From positions 1 to 64,000 of the forward strand of contig NZ_JANUDX010000007.1 of assembly GCF_024810105.1 (NCBI RefSeq): 64,000 nt of DNA. The letters run 5' to 3'. Both the position numbers and the translations under genes were made by a program. The DNA is from Stenotrophomonas sp. BIGb0135 (GTDB lineage Bacteria > Pseudomonadota > Gammaproteobacteria > Xanthomonadales > Xanthomonadaceae). Positions 1 through 8,508 of this stretch are shown here, piece after piece. How positions within the stretch are numbered: the first letter of the stretch is position 1; every line of letters starts with the position of its first letter. The notes beneath the pieces are model-generated. The model made no database searches, was not told the DNA's origin, and saw only the letters and a program-made list of their open reading frames with translations.

Positions 1-15
1 GGCCCTGGATAGAGC

Positions 16-156
16 AGCCGACCAACGGTCGGCTCTACCGGTTCTTGTGCGGTGTCGGTGGCCCTGGATAGAGCAGCCGACCAACGGTCGGCTCTGCCGG
101 TTCTTGTGCGCTGTCGGTGGCCCTGGGTAGAGCAGCCGACCAACGGTCGGCTCTAC
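16..156 (-). repeat. SMAG/REP array, three copies
   Basis: Three copies of a 23-bp palindromic element lie at 16-38, 75-97 and 134-156. The core arms are AGCCGACC and GGTCGGCT and the GTAG head is on the minus strand. Spacers are nearly identical, so the unit of 59 bp was amplified together with its flank. The array follows the stop codon of the transporter gene on the minus strand. It matches the Stenotrophomonas GTAG element type from memory. Confidence 0.85.
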
Positions 157-162
157 CGGTGC

Positions 163-1077
163 CTATCCAAGGTGCTGCAGCACCCACGCCCACGCTGGCA
201 GCGTCACCAGCGAAAGCACGATGCCATAGCCCACCATCGCCGCGGCCAGCCGCGGCGCCAACTGGTGCGAGATCGCCAGCGCGGCGGCGGTGATCATGGT
301 CGGCATCGCCGATTCGAGCACATTGACCTGCAGCAGCGTGCCCTGCAGCCCGAACAGCCAGGCCAGTGGCAACGCCAGCGCCGGCATGACCAGCAGCTTG
401 AGCAGCAGGCCGACGCCCAGCGGGGTCAGTTCGGCGCGCGACAGCCGCAGCCGGATCGACAGGCCCACCGCCAGCATCACCAGCGGCAGCATGGCATCGG
501 CCAGTTGCCTGAGCGCCGTGCCGATCCACTGCGGCGGCTGGGCCGGCATCAGCACCAGCGCGAACAGCAGCGCCCAGAGCGGCGGGAAGCGCGCGATGCG
601 GGCCAGCACCTGGCGCGCGGACGGGGGCCGATCACCGCTGTACCGCGCGATCACGTACAGGCCGAAGGTGGACAGCAGCACGAACGTGCCGAACTGGTCG
701 TAGACCACCGCGTACGGCAGGGCCGCGTCGCCGAGCAGCGCGCGCACCATCGGGTAGCCGATGAAGCTGGAGTTGGCCAGGGCGACGCAGATCAACAGGA
801 CCGCGTGCACGTCACGGGCGAAACCGAGACTGCGCGTGGCCAGCGTTACCAGCGCCCAACTGGCCAGCATCAACAGCCAGGGCGTGGCCATCAGCCCGAC
901 CAGGCCCAGGTCCAGCTGCAGGCGCGGCACGTAGGTGAGCACTGCCGCAGGCAGGCACACGTACAGGACCACGCGGTTGAGGACCTCGGCACTGTTGTCG
1001 GGCAGCGCGCGCAGGCGCGCGAACAGCATGCCCAGGCCGAGCATGGCCAGGATCAGCGCGAAGGCATCCACCGCCAT
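163..1077 (-). CDS. AEC family transporter (auxin efflux carrier-like permease)
   Basis: This is a 304-residue integral membrane protein with about ten hydrophobic segments spread over its length, as in the AEC (auxin efflux carrier) family, which usually has 300-320 residues. The centre has a polar break around the sequence FIGYPMV, typical of the crossover region in these carriers. Bacterial members move small organic acids or amino-acid-like compounds through the inner membrane. The substrate cannot be read from the sequence. The ATG start gives a hydrophobic first helix, but no strong ribosome binding site is visible. SMAG repeats lie immediately downstream. Confidence 0.85.
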   Translation of the reverse strand: MAVDAFALILAMLGLGMLFARLRALPDNSAEVLNRVVLYVCLPAAVLTYVPRLQLDLGLVGLMATPWLLMLASWALVTLATRSLGFARDVHAVLLICVALANSSFIGYPMVRALLGDAALPYAVVYDQFGTFVLLSTFGLYVIARYSGDRPPSARQVLARIARFPPLWALLFALVLMPAQPPQWIGTALRQLADAMLPLVMLAVGLSIRLRLSRAELTPLGVGLLLKLLVMPALALPLAWLFGLQGTLLQVNVLESAMPTMITAAALAISHQLAPRLAAAMVGYGIVLSLVTLPAWAWVLQHLG

Positions 1078-1192
1078 CGGACCGGCCTAACCCAGGCGCA
1101 TGCGGCGCCGGCGGCGACCTGGGTCGACGCCGGTGCTCACCGCGCGAGGCGACCCGCCACGTGGGCGCCGCACTGGACGGCCCGCCCGCGGA

Positions 1193-1843
1193 TCAGGGCC
1201 AGGCCGGCGGCTGCGCCGCCCAGGCCTGCTGCACCTCGGCCAGGGTGGCGCGCTCGCTGTCGCGCCAGCTCGGCAGCAGCGCGGCGTAGTGGCTGCTGTC
1301 GCTCCACTGCTGCGGCTCGGTGCGTACCGCGGCGGCATACCAGCGCACCGCCTCGTCCTTGCGGCCGAGCGTCCACAGCGCCAGTGCGTAGGTGGGCGGC
1401 ACCCAGGCGGCATTGCCGCGCATCCCGGCCTGGGCGCTGTTCCATTGCGCCAGCGCCGGCTCGACCTCACCCAGCCGGAACAGGTCCCAGCCGTAATTCC
1501 AGCGCACCGTACGCCCGGTGGCCGTGGTGGCGGCGGCACTGCCGAGGGCTTCCTCGTACAGGCTGCGGCCCAGCTCCGGGCGGCCCTGGGCGATCGCCAC
1601 GCCGGCCAGCTGCACGGTGGCATCGAGCGCCTTGCGGCCGCGCTCGCGTTGCTTCATCAGTTGTTCCACCAAGTCGGCGCCGTTGCCGGGCACCACCACC
1701 ACCGGCACGGCGGCCGCGTCCTGGTCGAAGTAGAACTCCTGCAGTGCCGGCAGCGGTTGCGCCGCCATCCCCATGTCCACCTGCCCCACCATCAATCCAG
1801 CCGCCAGCATCACGCCGGCCAGCCTGTGTCTTGCCACTGCCAT
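1193..1843 (-). CDS. secreted TPR-like protein of unknown function
   Basis: A 216-residue protein with an N-terminal hydrophobic segment (residues about 8-20) ending near MAAQP, which suggests Sec export. The remainder is helical and alanine-rich. Its pairs of helices (LGRSLYEEALG, LFRLGEVEPALAQWN, LWTLGRKDEAVRWYAAAVR) have the spacing of tetratricopeptide repeats, so it probably binds another protein or peptide in the periplasm. I do not recognise a characterised relative. It is transcribed away from the large oxidoreductase gene, leaving about 160 bp for two divergent promoters. Confidence 0.65.
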   Translation of the reverse strand: MAVARHRLAGVMLAAGLMVGQVDMGMAAQPLPALQEFYFDQDAAAVPVVVVPGNGADLVEQLMKQRERGRKALDATVQLAGVAIAQGRPELGRSLYEEALGSAAATTATGRTVRWNYGWDLFRLGEVEPALAQWNSAQAGMRGNAAWVPPTYALALWTLGRKDEAVRWYAAAVRTEPQQWSDSSHYAALLPSWRDSERATLAEVQQAWAAQPPAWP

Positions 1844-2003
1844 GCAAACTCCCCCGGGTTGTCACAACAACCTCCCGGTCCGATCCTAACCCCAGCGTGC
1901 GCCCGGGCGCGAGTGCCCAGGGCCATTTCAGCACCACTGTTACAATCCGCGCCTTTCCGGTCGTGTTCGCTGCGGCCGTGCCAGCCGACTTCCCGGGCCA
2001 GCC

Positions 2004-5000
2004 ATGACCAGTACCGCCGAACTCACCTCGCCCTCCTCCGCCAACCGGCCCGATGCCGGCGGCCTGGACGCCAGCTACACGCTGGACCACAAGTACACCC
2101 GTACCGATGGCCGCATCTACCTGAGCGGGGTGCAGGCGCTGGTGCGGCTGCCGTTGATGCAGCGGCTGCGCGACGAGGCCGCCGGGCTGGACACCGCCGG
2201 CTTCATCAGTGGCTACCGTGGCAGCCCGCTGGGCGGCTTCGACCTGGAGCTGTGGCGGGCGCGCCAGCACCTGGAGGCGGCGCGGGTGAAGTTCACCCCC
2301 GGCCTCAACGAGGACCTGGGCGCGACCATGGTCTGGGGCACCCAGCAGACCAACCTGTTCCCGGGCGCGAAGGTCCAGGGCGTGTACGGCATGTGGTACG
2401 GCAAGGGCCCCGGCGTGGACCGCTGCGGCGACGTGTTCAAGCATGCCAATGCCGCGGGCACCTCGGTGCACGGCGGCGTGCTGGCGCTGGCCGCCGACGA
2501 CCACGCCTGCCGCAGCTCGACCCTGCCACACGGCAGCGAAGACGAGTTCGTCAGCGCGATGATGCCGGTGCTGAACCCGGCCGGCGTGCAGGACATCCTG
2601 GACATGGGCCTGCTCGGCTGGGCGATGAGCCGGTACACCGGGCGCTGGATCGGCTTCAAGACCATTGCCGAGACCGTGGAGTCCTCGGCCTCGGTGCAGG
2701 TCGACCCGTTCGCGCGGAAGATCGTGCTGCCGGAGGACTTCGAGATGCCGGCCGGCGGCCTCAACATCCGCTGGCCGGACCCGCCGCTGGACCAGGAGAT
2801 GCGCCTGCACCGCTACGCGGTCAAGGCCGCGCAGGCATTCGCGCGCGCCAACGGCATCGACCGGGTGGTGATGGATTCGCCGCGCGCGCGGCTGGGCATC
2901 GTCACCACCGGCAAGAGCTACCTGGACGTGCTGCAGGCGCTGGAATACCTGGGCCTGGACGAGCAGGCCTGCGCCGACATCGGCATCCGCGTGTACAAGG
3001 TCGGCATGACCTGGCCGCTGGAGCCGGTGGGCATCGCGCGCTTCGCCCAGGGCCTGGAAGACATCGTGGTGGTCGAGGAGAAGCGCGCCTTCATCGAGCG
3101 CCAGATGAAGGAGCAGTTCTACAACTGGCCAGCCAGTGCCGGCCCGCGTCCGTCGATCGTCGGCAAGTACGACGAGGCGGGCACGTGGATCCTGCCCTCC
3201 ACCAACGAACTCACCCCGGCCACCATCGCCGGGGTGATCGGCCGTCGCATCCAGCGCCTGCTTCACGCCAGCGGCGTCAGCAATGAATCCATCGAACAGC
3301 GCCTGCGCTGGATGGATGAGAAGGAAGCCGAGCTGGCCCTGCCGCGCGCCAGTTTCCCGCGCGTGCCGCATTACTGCTCCGGCTGCCCGCACAACACCTC
3401 CACCCGCGTGCCGGAAGGCTCGCGCGCGCTGGGCGGGATCGGGTGCCATTACATGGTCACCTGGATGGACCGCAGTACCGACACCTTCACCCACATGGGG
3501 GGCGAAGGTGTCACCTGGGCCGGGCAGGCCGCCTTCACCGAGACCGAGCACGTATTCCAGAACCTCGGCGATGGCACCTACTTCCACAGTGGCTCGCTGG
3601 CGATCCGCCAGGCGATCGCCGCCGGGGTCAACATCACCTACAAGATCCTCTACAACGACGCGGTGGCGATGACCGGCGGGCAGCCGGTGGACGGCACCCT
3701 GAGCGTGCCGCAGATCGCCCACCAGATGCGCGCCGAGGGCGTGCAGACGATCGTGCTGGTGAGCGATGAGATCGGCAAGTGGAACAAGCGCGAGCTGTTC
3801 CCGGAGGGCGTGGAGTTCCATGACCGTGCCGAGCTGGACGCGGTGCAGAAACAACTGCGCGAGGTGAAGGGCACCAGCATCCTGATCTACGAACAGACCT
3901 GCGCCACCGAGAAGCGGCGCCGCCGCAAGCGCGGCAAGCTGGTCGATCCGCCCAAGCGGGTGGTGGTCAACTCGCTGGTCTGCGAAGGCTGCGGCGACTG
4001 CGGGCAGAAGAGCTTCTGCGTGTCGGTGCTGCCGAAGGAAACCGAGTTCGGGCGCAAGCGCGACATCGACCAGTCCAACTGCAACAAGGATTTCAGCTGC
4101 ACCACCGGCTTCTGCCCCAGCTTTGTGACCGTGCACGGCGGCAAGCCGCGCAAGGGCGAGCGCAGTGCGAAGACTGCGCTGCTGGACAACCTGCCGGCGC
4201 CGACCTTCCGCAGCACGCTCGAGCAGCCCTGGAACATCCTGATCACTGGCGTCGGCGGTACCGGCGTGGTCACCATCGGCGCATTGCTGGGCATGGCCGG
4301 CCACCTGGAGGGCAAGGGCGCCAGCGTGCTCGACCAGACCGGCCTGGCCCAGAAGGGCGGCGCGGTCACCACCCACATCCGCATCGCGCGTACGCCCGAG
4401 GACATCCACGCCGTGCGCATCGCCGCGGGCGAAGCCGACCTGGTGGTGGGCTGCGACATGGTGGTGGTCAATGACTACTGGGCGCTGTCCAAGGTGCGCG
4501 CCGAGCGCTCGCAGGTGGTGCTCAACACCTATGAAGCGATGCCCGGTACGTTCACCACCCGCCCGGACATGCAGTTCCCGGCGGCGGACATCATCGCCGG
4601 CATCCGCGTGGCGCTGGGCGGCCGCGAGCCGATGCTGCTGGACGCCACCCAGCTGGCCACCGCGCTGCTGGGCGATGCGATCGCCGCCAACCTGTTCATC
4701 CTCGGCTACGCCTGGCAGCAGGGGCTGGTGCCGATCTCCTTCGAAGCGCTGATGCGCGCGATCGAGCTCAACGGCGCGGCGGTGGCGATGAACCAGCAGG
4801 CCTTCGCCTGGGGCCGCCTGGCGGCGGTCGACCCGCAGGCGGTGCAGCAGGCCGCCGGCCTGGTCCGCAACAGCCACACCGATGCCGAACGCACGCCCGG
4901 CCCGCTGCACGACCTGCCCCCGGGCGAGTGGGAAGGCAACGAATGGGGCGCCAACGCGGCACCGCGCGATACCGGCGACGAGCGCGAACTGCGCGGCCTG

Positions 5001-5720
5001 CCCGGCCATGGCGTGGGCGAGGACGTGGCGTTCCTGCCGCTGGATGACGAGCGCCTGTCGCGCTCGCTGGACGAGCTGATCGAGCGCCGCGTGCGTTTCC
5101 TCACCGATTACCAGGACAGCGCCTACGCCGCGCGTTACCGCGCGCTGGTGGACAAGGTGCGGGCGGCCGAGTGGGACGCCGTGGGCAGCACCGCGCTCAC
5201 CGAAACCGTCGCCCGCTATTACTTCAAGCTGCTGGCCTACAAGGACGAGTACGAAGTGGCGCGGCTGTACACCAGCGGCGAGTTCCAGCGTCGCCTGCAG
5301 CAGCAGTTCGAAGGCGATTTCCAGGTGCGCTTCCACCTGGCCCCGCCGCTGTTCGCGAAGAAGGACGACCAGGGCCGCCTGATCAAGCAGGAATACGGCC
5401 CGTGGATGCTCAAGGCGTTCGGCCTGCTGGCGAAGCTGAAGTTCCTGCGCGGTGGCCGCTTCGATGTCTTCGGCCGCACCGCCGAACGCCGTGGCGAACG
5501 CCAGCTGATCGCCGACTACGAACAGACCGTGGCCCTGCTGCTGGACGGGCTGAGCGATGACCGCGTGGCCCTGGCGGTGGAGATCGCCAGCATCCCCGAA
5601 CACATCCGCGGCTACGGCCACGTCAAGGAAGCGCACCTGCACAAAGCCAAGGCGCGCGAGGCGACGTTGCTGGCGCAATGGAAGAACCCGCGCGCGCTGC
5701 ATATCGTGCAGGTGGCATAA
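2004..5720 (+). CDS. indolepyruvate ferredoxin oxidoreductase family protein, single chain
   Basis: This 1238-residue protein oxidatively decarboxylates aryl pyruvates such as indolepyruvate to the acyl-CoA with TPP and iron-sulfur clusters. In archaea the enzyme is split into IorA and IorB; here all parts are in one chain. The N-terminal half carries the TPP and pyrimidine-binding regions (FISGYRGSPLGGFD near residue 68, the CSGCPHNTS motif near 458). A Cys-rich stretch follows near residues 655-710 (CEGCGDC, then CNKDFSC). The IorB-like gamma domain has TGVGGTGVVTIG near residue 750, and a family-specific helical domain ends the protein. Such fusions are common in proteobacteria. Physiological substrate is not proven; amino-acid catabolism is the usual assignment. 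It stands alone between divergent and convergent neighbours. Confidence 0.9.
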   Translation: MTSTAELTSPSSANRPDAGGLDASYTLDHKYTRTDGRIYLSGVQALVRLPLMQRLRDEAAGLDTAGFISGYRGSPLGGFDLELWRARQHLEAARVKFTPGLNEDLGATMVWGTQQTNLFPGAKVQGVYGMWYGKGPGVDRCGDVFKHANAAGTSVHGGVLALAADDHACRSSTLPHGSEDEFVSAMMPVLNPAGVQDILDMGLLGWAMSRYTGRWIGFKTIAETVESSASVQVDPFARKIVLPEDFEMPAGGLNIRWPDPPLDQEMRLHRYAVKAAQAFARANGIDRVVMDSPRARLGIVTTGKSYLDVLQALEYLGLDEQACADIGIRVYKVGMTWPLEPVGIARFAQGLEDIVVVEEKRAFIERQMKEQFYNWPASAGPRPSIVGKYDEAGTWILPSTNELTPATIAGVIGRRIQRLLHASGVSNESIEQRLRWMDEKEAELALPRASFPRVPHYCSGCPHNTSTRVPEGSRALGGIGCHYMVTWMDRSTDTFTHMGGEGVTWAGQAAFTETEHVFQNLGDGTYFHSGSLAIRQAIAAGVNITYKILYNDAVAMTGGQPVDGTLSVPQIAHQMRAEGVQTIVLVSDEIGKWNKRELFPEGVEFHDRAELDAVQKQLREVKGTSILIYEQTCATEKRRRRKRGKLVDPPKRVVVNSLVCEGCGDCGQKSFCVSVLPKETEFGRKRDIDQSNCNKDFSCTTGFCPSFVTVHGGKPRKGERSAKTALLDNLPAPTFRSTLEQPWNILITGVGGTGVVTIGALLGMAGHLEGKGASVLDQTGLAQKGGAVTTHIRIARTPEDIHAVRIAAGEADLVVGCDMVVVNDYWALSKVRAERSQVVLNTYEAMPGTFTTRPDMQFPAADIIAGIRVALGGREPMLLDATQLATALLGDAIAANLFILGYAWQQGLVPISFEALMRAIELNGAAVAMNQQAFAWGRLAAVDPQAVQQAAGLVRNSHTDAERTPGPLHDLPPGEWEGNEWGANAAPRDTGDERELRGLPGHGVGEDVAFLPLDDERLSRSLDELIERRVRFLTDYQDSAYAARYRALVDKVRAAEWDAVGSTALTETVARYYFKLLAYKDEYEVARLYTSGEFQRRLQQQFEGDFQVRFHLAPPLFAKKDDQGRLIKQEYGPWMLKAFGLLAKLKFLRGGRFDVFGRTAERRGERQLIADYEQTVALLLDGLSDDRVALAVEIASIPEHIRGYGHVKEAHLHKAKAREATLLAQWKNPRALHIVQVA

Positions 5721-5738
5721 CAGCGACGCCAGCAGCCG

Positions 5739-5966
5739 GTAGAGCCGACCGTTGGTCGGCTACCCGTAAACCCGACCGCAGGCCCCCACCGTAGAGCCGA
5801 CCGTTGGTCGGCTACGCGCAAACCCAACCGCAGGCCCCACCGTAGAGCCGACCGTTGGTCGGCTACCCGTAAACCCAACCGCAGGCCCCACCGTAGAGCC
5901 GACCGTTGGTCGGCTACGCGCAAACCCAACCGCAGGCCCCACCGTAGAGCCGACCGTTGGTCGGCT
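5739..5966 (+). repeat. SMAG/REP array, five copies, 51-bp period
   Basis: Five direct copies of the GTAG-headed palindrome with arms AGCCGACC and GGTCGGCT start at 5739, 5791, 5842, 5893 and 5944. The spacers (CGCAAACCCAACCGCAGGCC type) are almost identical, so palindrome plus spacer were amplified as one unit. The array lies between two convergent genes, where such elements can fold into hairpins and limit read-through or stabilise 3' ends. The remaining 87 bp up to the next gene hold nothing I recognise. Confidence 0.9.
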
Positions 5967-6053
5967 ACCGGCAAACCCGACCCGTCACTCGCCCCCCACC
6001 CCAAACACCCCAGCCGAACCCCACCACCGGCCGGCTCCCCACCGCGCAACTCA

Positions 6054-6680
6054 TCACCGCCCTCCACGCCGCCACACCCGCAACCGGTTGTTGGCCGGCA
6101 TCGCCACGTCGTCGATCAGCCGCATCCCCTGCGCGGCCGCCAGCGCATCCACCGCCTCCACGTCGCGGATGCCCGCAGCAGGATCGCGCGCCTTCAGCCA
6201 CGCATCGAACTGGCGGTTGCTGTCGCTGCTGAAATCGCCGTGGTCATTGAACGGCCCGTAGATGCACAGCAGCGCGTCGTCCGCCATCACCGCGGGCAAC
6301 CCGGCGAACAATGCCTGCACGTGCGCCCAGCTCATGATGTGCAGGGTGTTGGCGCTGAACACCGCATCGAAGGCAGGCACGGCATCGGGTAGCGGTGCCA
6401 GGCCCGGCTGCGGCGACAGCACCGCCTGCAACGGCCACGGTGCCGGTGCGTTGGGCAGCGCGGCGGCGGCAAGGCGCTCGGCGATGCCAGGCAGATGGTC
6501 CGGATGGTCGCTGGCCTGCCAGTGCAGGTGCGGCAGCGCCGCAGCGAAATATTCGGCGTGCTGGCCGGTGCCACTGCCGATCTCAAGCGCCGCATGGCGG
6601 TCATGCAGGTGACGGCGCAGCACCGCCAGGATCGGGTCGCGGTTGCGTTCGCAGGCTTCTGACCACCGCTGCTGGCTCAT
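6054..6680 (-). CDS. DUF938 family SAM-dependent methyltransferase-like protein
   Basis: A 208-residue cytoplasmic protein with a Rossmann methyltransferase fold. Motif I is LEIGSGTGQHAEYF near residue 34, followed by an acidic loop (HWQASDHPDH) and the DUF938 signature FSANTLHIMSWAHVQ. The family is close in length (about 200-210) and its substrate is unknown. I placed the start at the ATG giving MSQQRWSEACERNR, because that N-terminus is conserved in the family; an upstream TTG would add twelve unconvincing residues. The gene converges on the SMAG array and diverges from the TldD operon, with about 140 bp between the two starts. Confidence 0.8.
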   Translation of the reverse strand: MSQQRWSEACERNRDPILAVLRRHLHDRHAALEIGSGTGQHAEYFAAALPHLHWQASDHPDHLPGIAERLAAAALPNAPAPWPLQAVLSPQPGLAPLPDAVPAFDAVFSANTLHIMSWAHVQALFAGLPAVMADDALLCIYGPFNDHGDFSSDSNRQFDAWLKARDPAAGIRDVEAVDALAAAQGMRLIDDVAMPANNRLRVWRRGGR

Positions 6681-6822
6681 GGACGGCTCAAGATGAATTC
6701 GACAGCATCCATCCAACCATGACCGCAGTCACTTGTGCCACTGCCGGCGGCCACCGAAAGTCGAGGACTTGTCCACTGTCGCCGGCGACCTGCCGCCGAC
6801 CGTACCCGGGGAATCGCAAGCT

Positions 6823-8451
6823 GTGCAACGCCGTGAGTTTCTGACGCTGTCTGGCATGGGCCTGGCGGGCCTGATGCTGCCGCATTCCCGCCTGATCGCC
6901 GCCGAGCAGCTGCTCGAGCCCGGTGACGCGGGCCGCAACAAGGCCCTGGCCGAGGCCGCGCTGGCCGCGGCCAGGCGCGCTGGCGCCAGCTACTGCGACG
7001 TGCGCATCGGCCGCTACCTCAACCAGGCGGTGATCACCCGCGAGGCGCAGGTGCAGAACATCACCAACAGCGAGTCCTCGGGCATCGGCATCCGGGTGAT
7101 CGTCAACGGTGCCTGGGGCTTTGCCGCCACCCACCAGAAGACCCCGGCCGCGGTGCTGGCCACGGTCGAGCAGGCCGCCGCCATCGCCCGTGCCAATGCC
7201 ACCGTCCAGAGCAGGCCGGTGCAGCTGGCGCCGGTACGCGGGGTGGGCGACGTGAGCTGGAAGACCCCCATCCGCAAGAACGCGATGGCCGTGCCGATCC
7301 AGGACAAGGTGGACCTGCTGCTGAGCCTGAATGCCGCCGCGCTCAATGCCGGCGCCAACTTCATCAACTCCACCCTGTTCCTGGTCAACGAGCAGAAGTA
7401 CTTCGCCTCCAGCGACGGCTCGTTCATCGACCAGGACGTGCACCGGATCTGGCTGCCGTTCACCGCGACCGCCATCGACAAGGCCACCGGCAAGTTCCGC
7501 ACCCGCGCCGGGCTGTCCTCGCCGATGGGGATGGGCTACGAATTCCTGGATGGCGAGGCCAGCGGCAAGATCGCCCTGCCCGGCGGCATCACCGCCTACC
7601 GCGACTCCTACGACCCGGTCGAAGATGCCATCGCCGCCGCCCGGCATGCGCGCGAGAAGCTCAAGGCGCCGTCGGTCAAACCGGGCAAGTACGATCTGGT
7701 GCTGGACCCCTCCAACCTGTTCCTGACCATCCACGAGAACGTCGGCCATCCGCTGGAGCTGGATCGCGTGCTGGGCTACGAGGCCAACTACGCCGGTACC
7801 AGCTTCGCCACCCTGGACAAGCGCGCCGCCGGCTACCGCTGGGGCAGCGAGCGGGTCAACTTCTTCGCCGACAAGACCGCCCCCGGCAGCCTGGGCGCGG
7901 TGGGCTACGACGATGAAGGGGTCAAGACCCGGCGCTGGGACCTGGTCAAGGACGGCATCCTGGTGAATTACCAGGCCACCCGCGATGAGGTGCACCTGCT
8001 CGGCGAAACCGAATCGCATGGCTGCAGCTACGCCGACTCGTGGTCCAGCGTGCAGTTCCAGCGCATGGCCAATGTGTCGCTGGCGCCGGGCAAGGCGCCG
8101 CTGAGCGTGGCGGAGATGATCAAGGACGTGGAAAACGGGATCTACATCCACGGCCGCGGCTCGTACTCGATCGACCAGCAGCGCTTCAACGCCCAGTTCG
8201 GCGGCCAGCTGTACTACCAGATCCGCAACGGCGAAATCACCGGCATGGTCGAAGATGCGGCCTACCAGATCCGCACGCCGGAGTTCTGGAATGCCTGCAG
8301 CGCGATCTGCGACGAACGCGATTTCCGCTTCGGCGGTTCGTTCTTCGACGGCAAGGGCCAGCCGGGCCAGGTCTCGGCGGTCTCGCACGGTTCGTCCACC
8401 ACCCGCTTCAACGGCATCAACATCATCAACACCGCGCGCAGCCTGGGATGA
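6823..8451 (+). CDS. Tat-exported TldD-family metalloprotease, copy 1
   Basis: This 542-residue TldD/PmbA-family protein is the first gene of the nine-gene operon. The GTG start gives QRREFLTLSGMGLAG, a twin-arginine signal, and matches the start of the next paralogue; ribosome binding GGGGA lies nine bases upstream. The TldD fold follows, with the HExxxH zinc motif HENVGH at residues 304-309 and the long conserved segment GYEANYAGTSFATLDKR. Characterised TldD has a third ligand, a cysteine, in a C-terminal GKxGQ region; here that place reads FFDGKGQPG with Asp509. E. coli TldD-TldE is cytoplasmic and cleaves small unfolded peptides such as microcin B17 precursor. The Tat signal implies a folded, metal-loaded protease in the periplasm. 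Substrate unknown. Confidence 0.85.
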   Translation: MQRREFLTLSGMGLAGLMLPHSRLIAAEQLLEPGDAGRNKALAEAALAAARRAGASYCDVRIGRYLNQAVITREAQVQNITNSESSGIGIRVIVNGAWGFAATHQKTPAAVLATVEQAAAIARANATVQSRPVQLAPVRGVGDVSWKTPIRKNAMAVPIQDKVDLLLSLNAAALNAGANFINSTLFLVNEQKYFASSDGSFIDQDVHRIWLPFTATAIDKATGKFRTRAGLSSPMGMGYEFLDGEASGKIALPGGITAYRDSYDPVEDAIAAARHAREKLKAPSVKPGKYDLVLDPSNLFLTIHENVGHPLELDRVLGYEANYAGTSFATLDKRAAGYRWGSERVNFFADKTAPGSLGAVGYDDEGVKTRRWDLVKDGILVNYQATRDEVHLLGETESHGCSYADSWSSVQFQRMANVSLAPGKAPLSVAEMIKDVENGIYIHGRGSYSIDQQRFNAQFGGQLYYQIRNGEITGMVEDAAYQIRTPEFWNACSAICDERDFRFGGSFFDGKGQPGQVSAVSHGSSTTRFNGINIINTARSLG

Positions 8452-8508
8452 ACCTGTCCCGGGCCGTCGCCGTTTCCCCGCCCCCCCACACCAACGTGGA
8501 GAGCTGCC

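Noticed and set aside
1467..5702. A 1411-codon open frame on the minus strand opposite the indolepyruvate oxidoreductase gene
   Set aside because: Its product is low-complexity Arg/His/Gln/Ala sequence without domains, and it is the antisense shadow of a well-conserved gene in GC-rich DNA.
6681..6822. TldD gene starting 30 codons further upstream
   Set aside because: The longer start would place the twin-arginine motif internally; the GTG before QRREFL matches the start of the paralogue.
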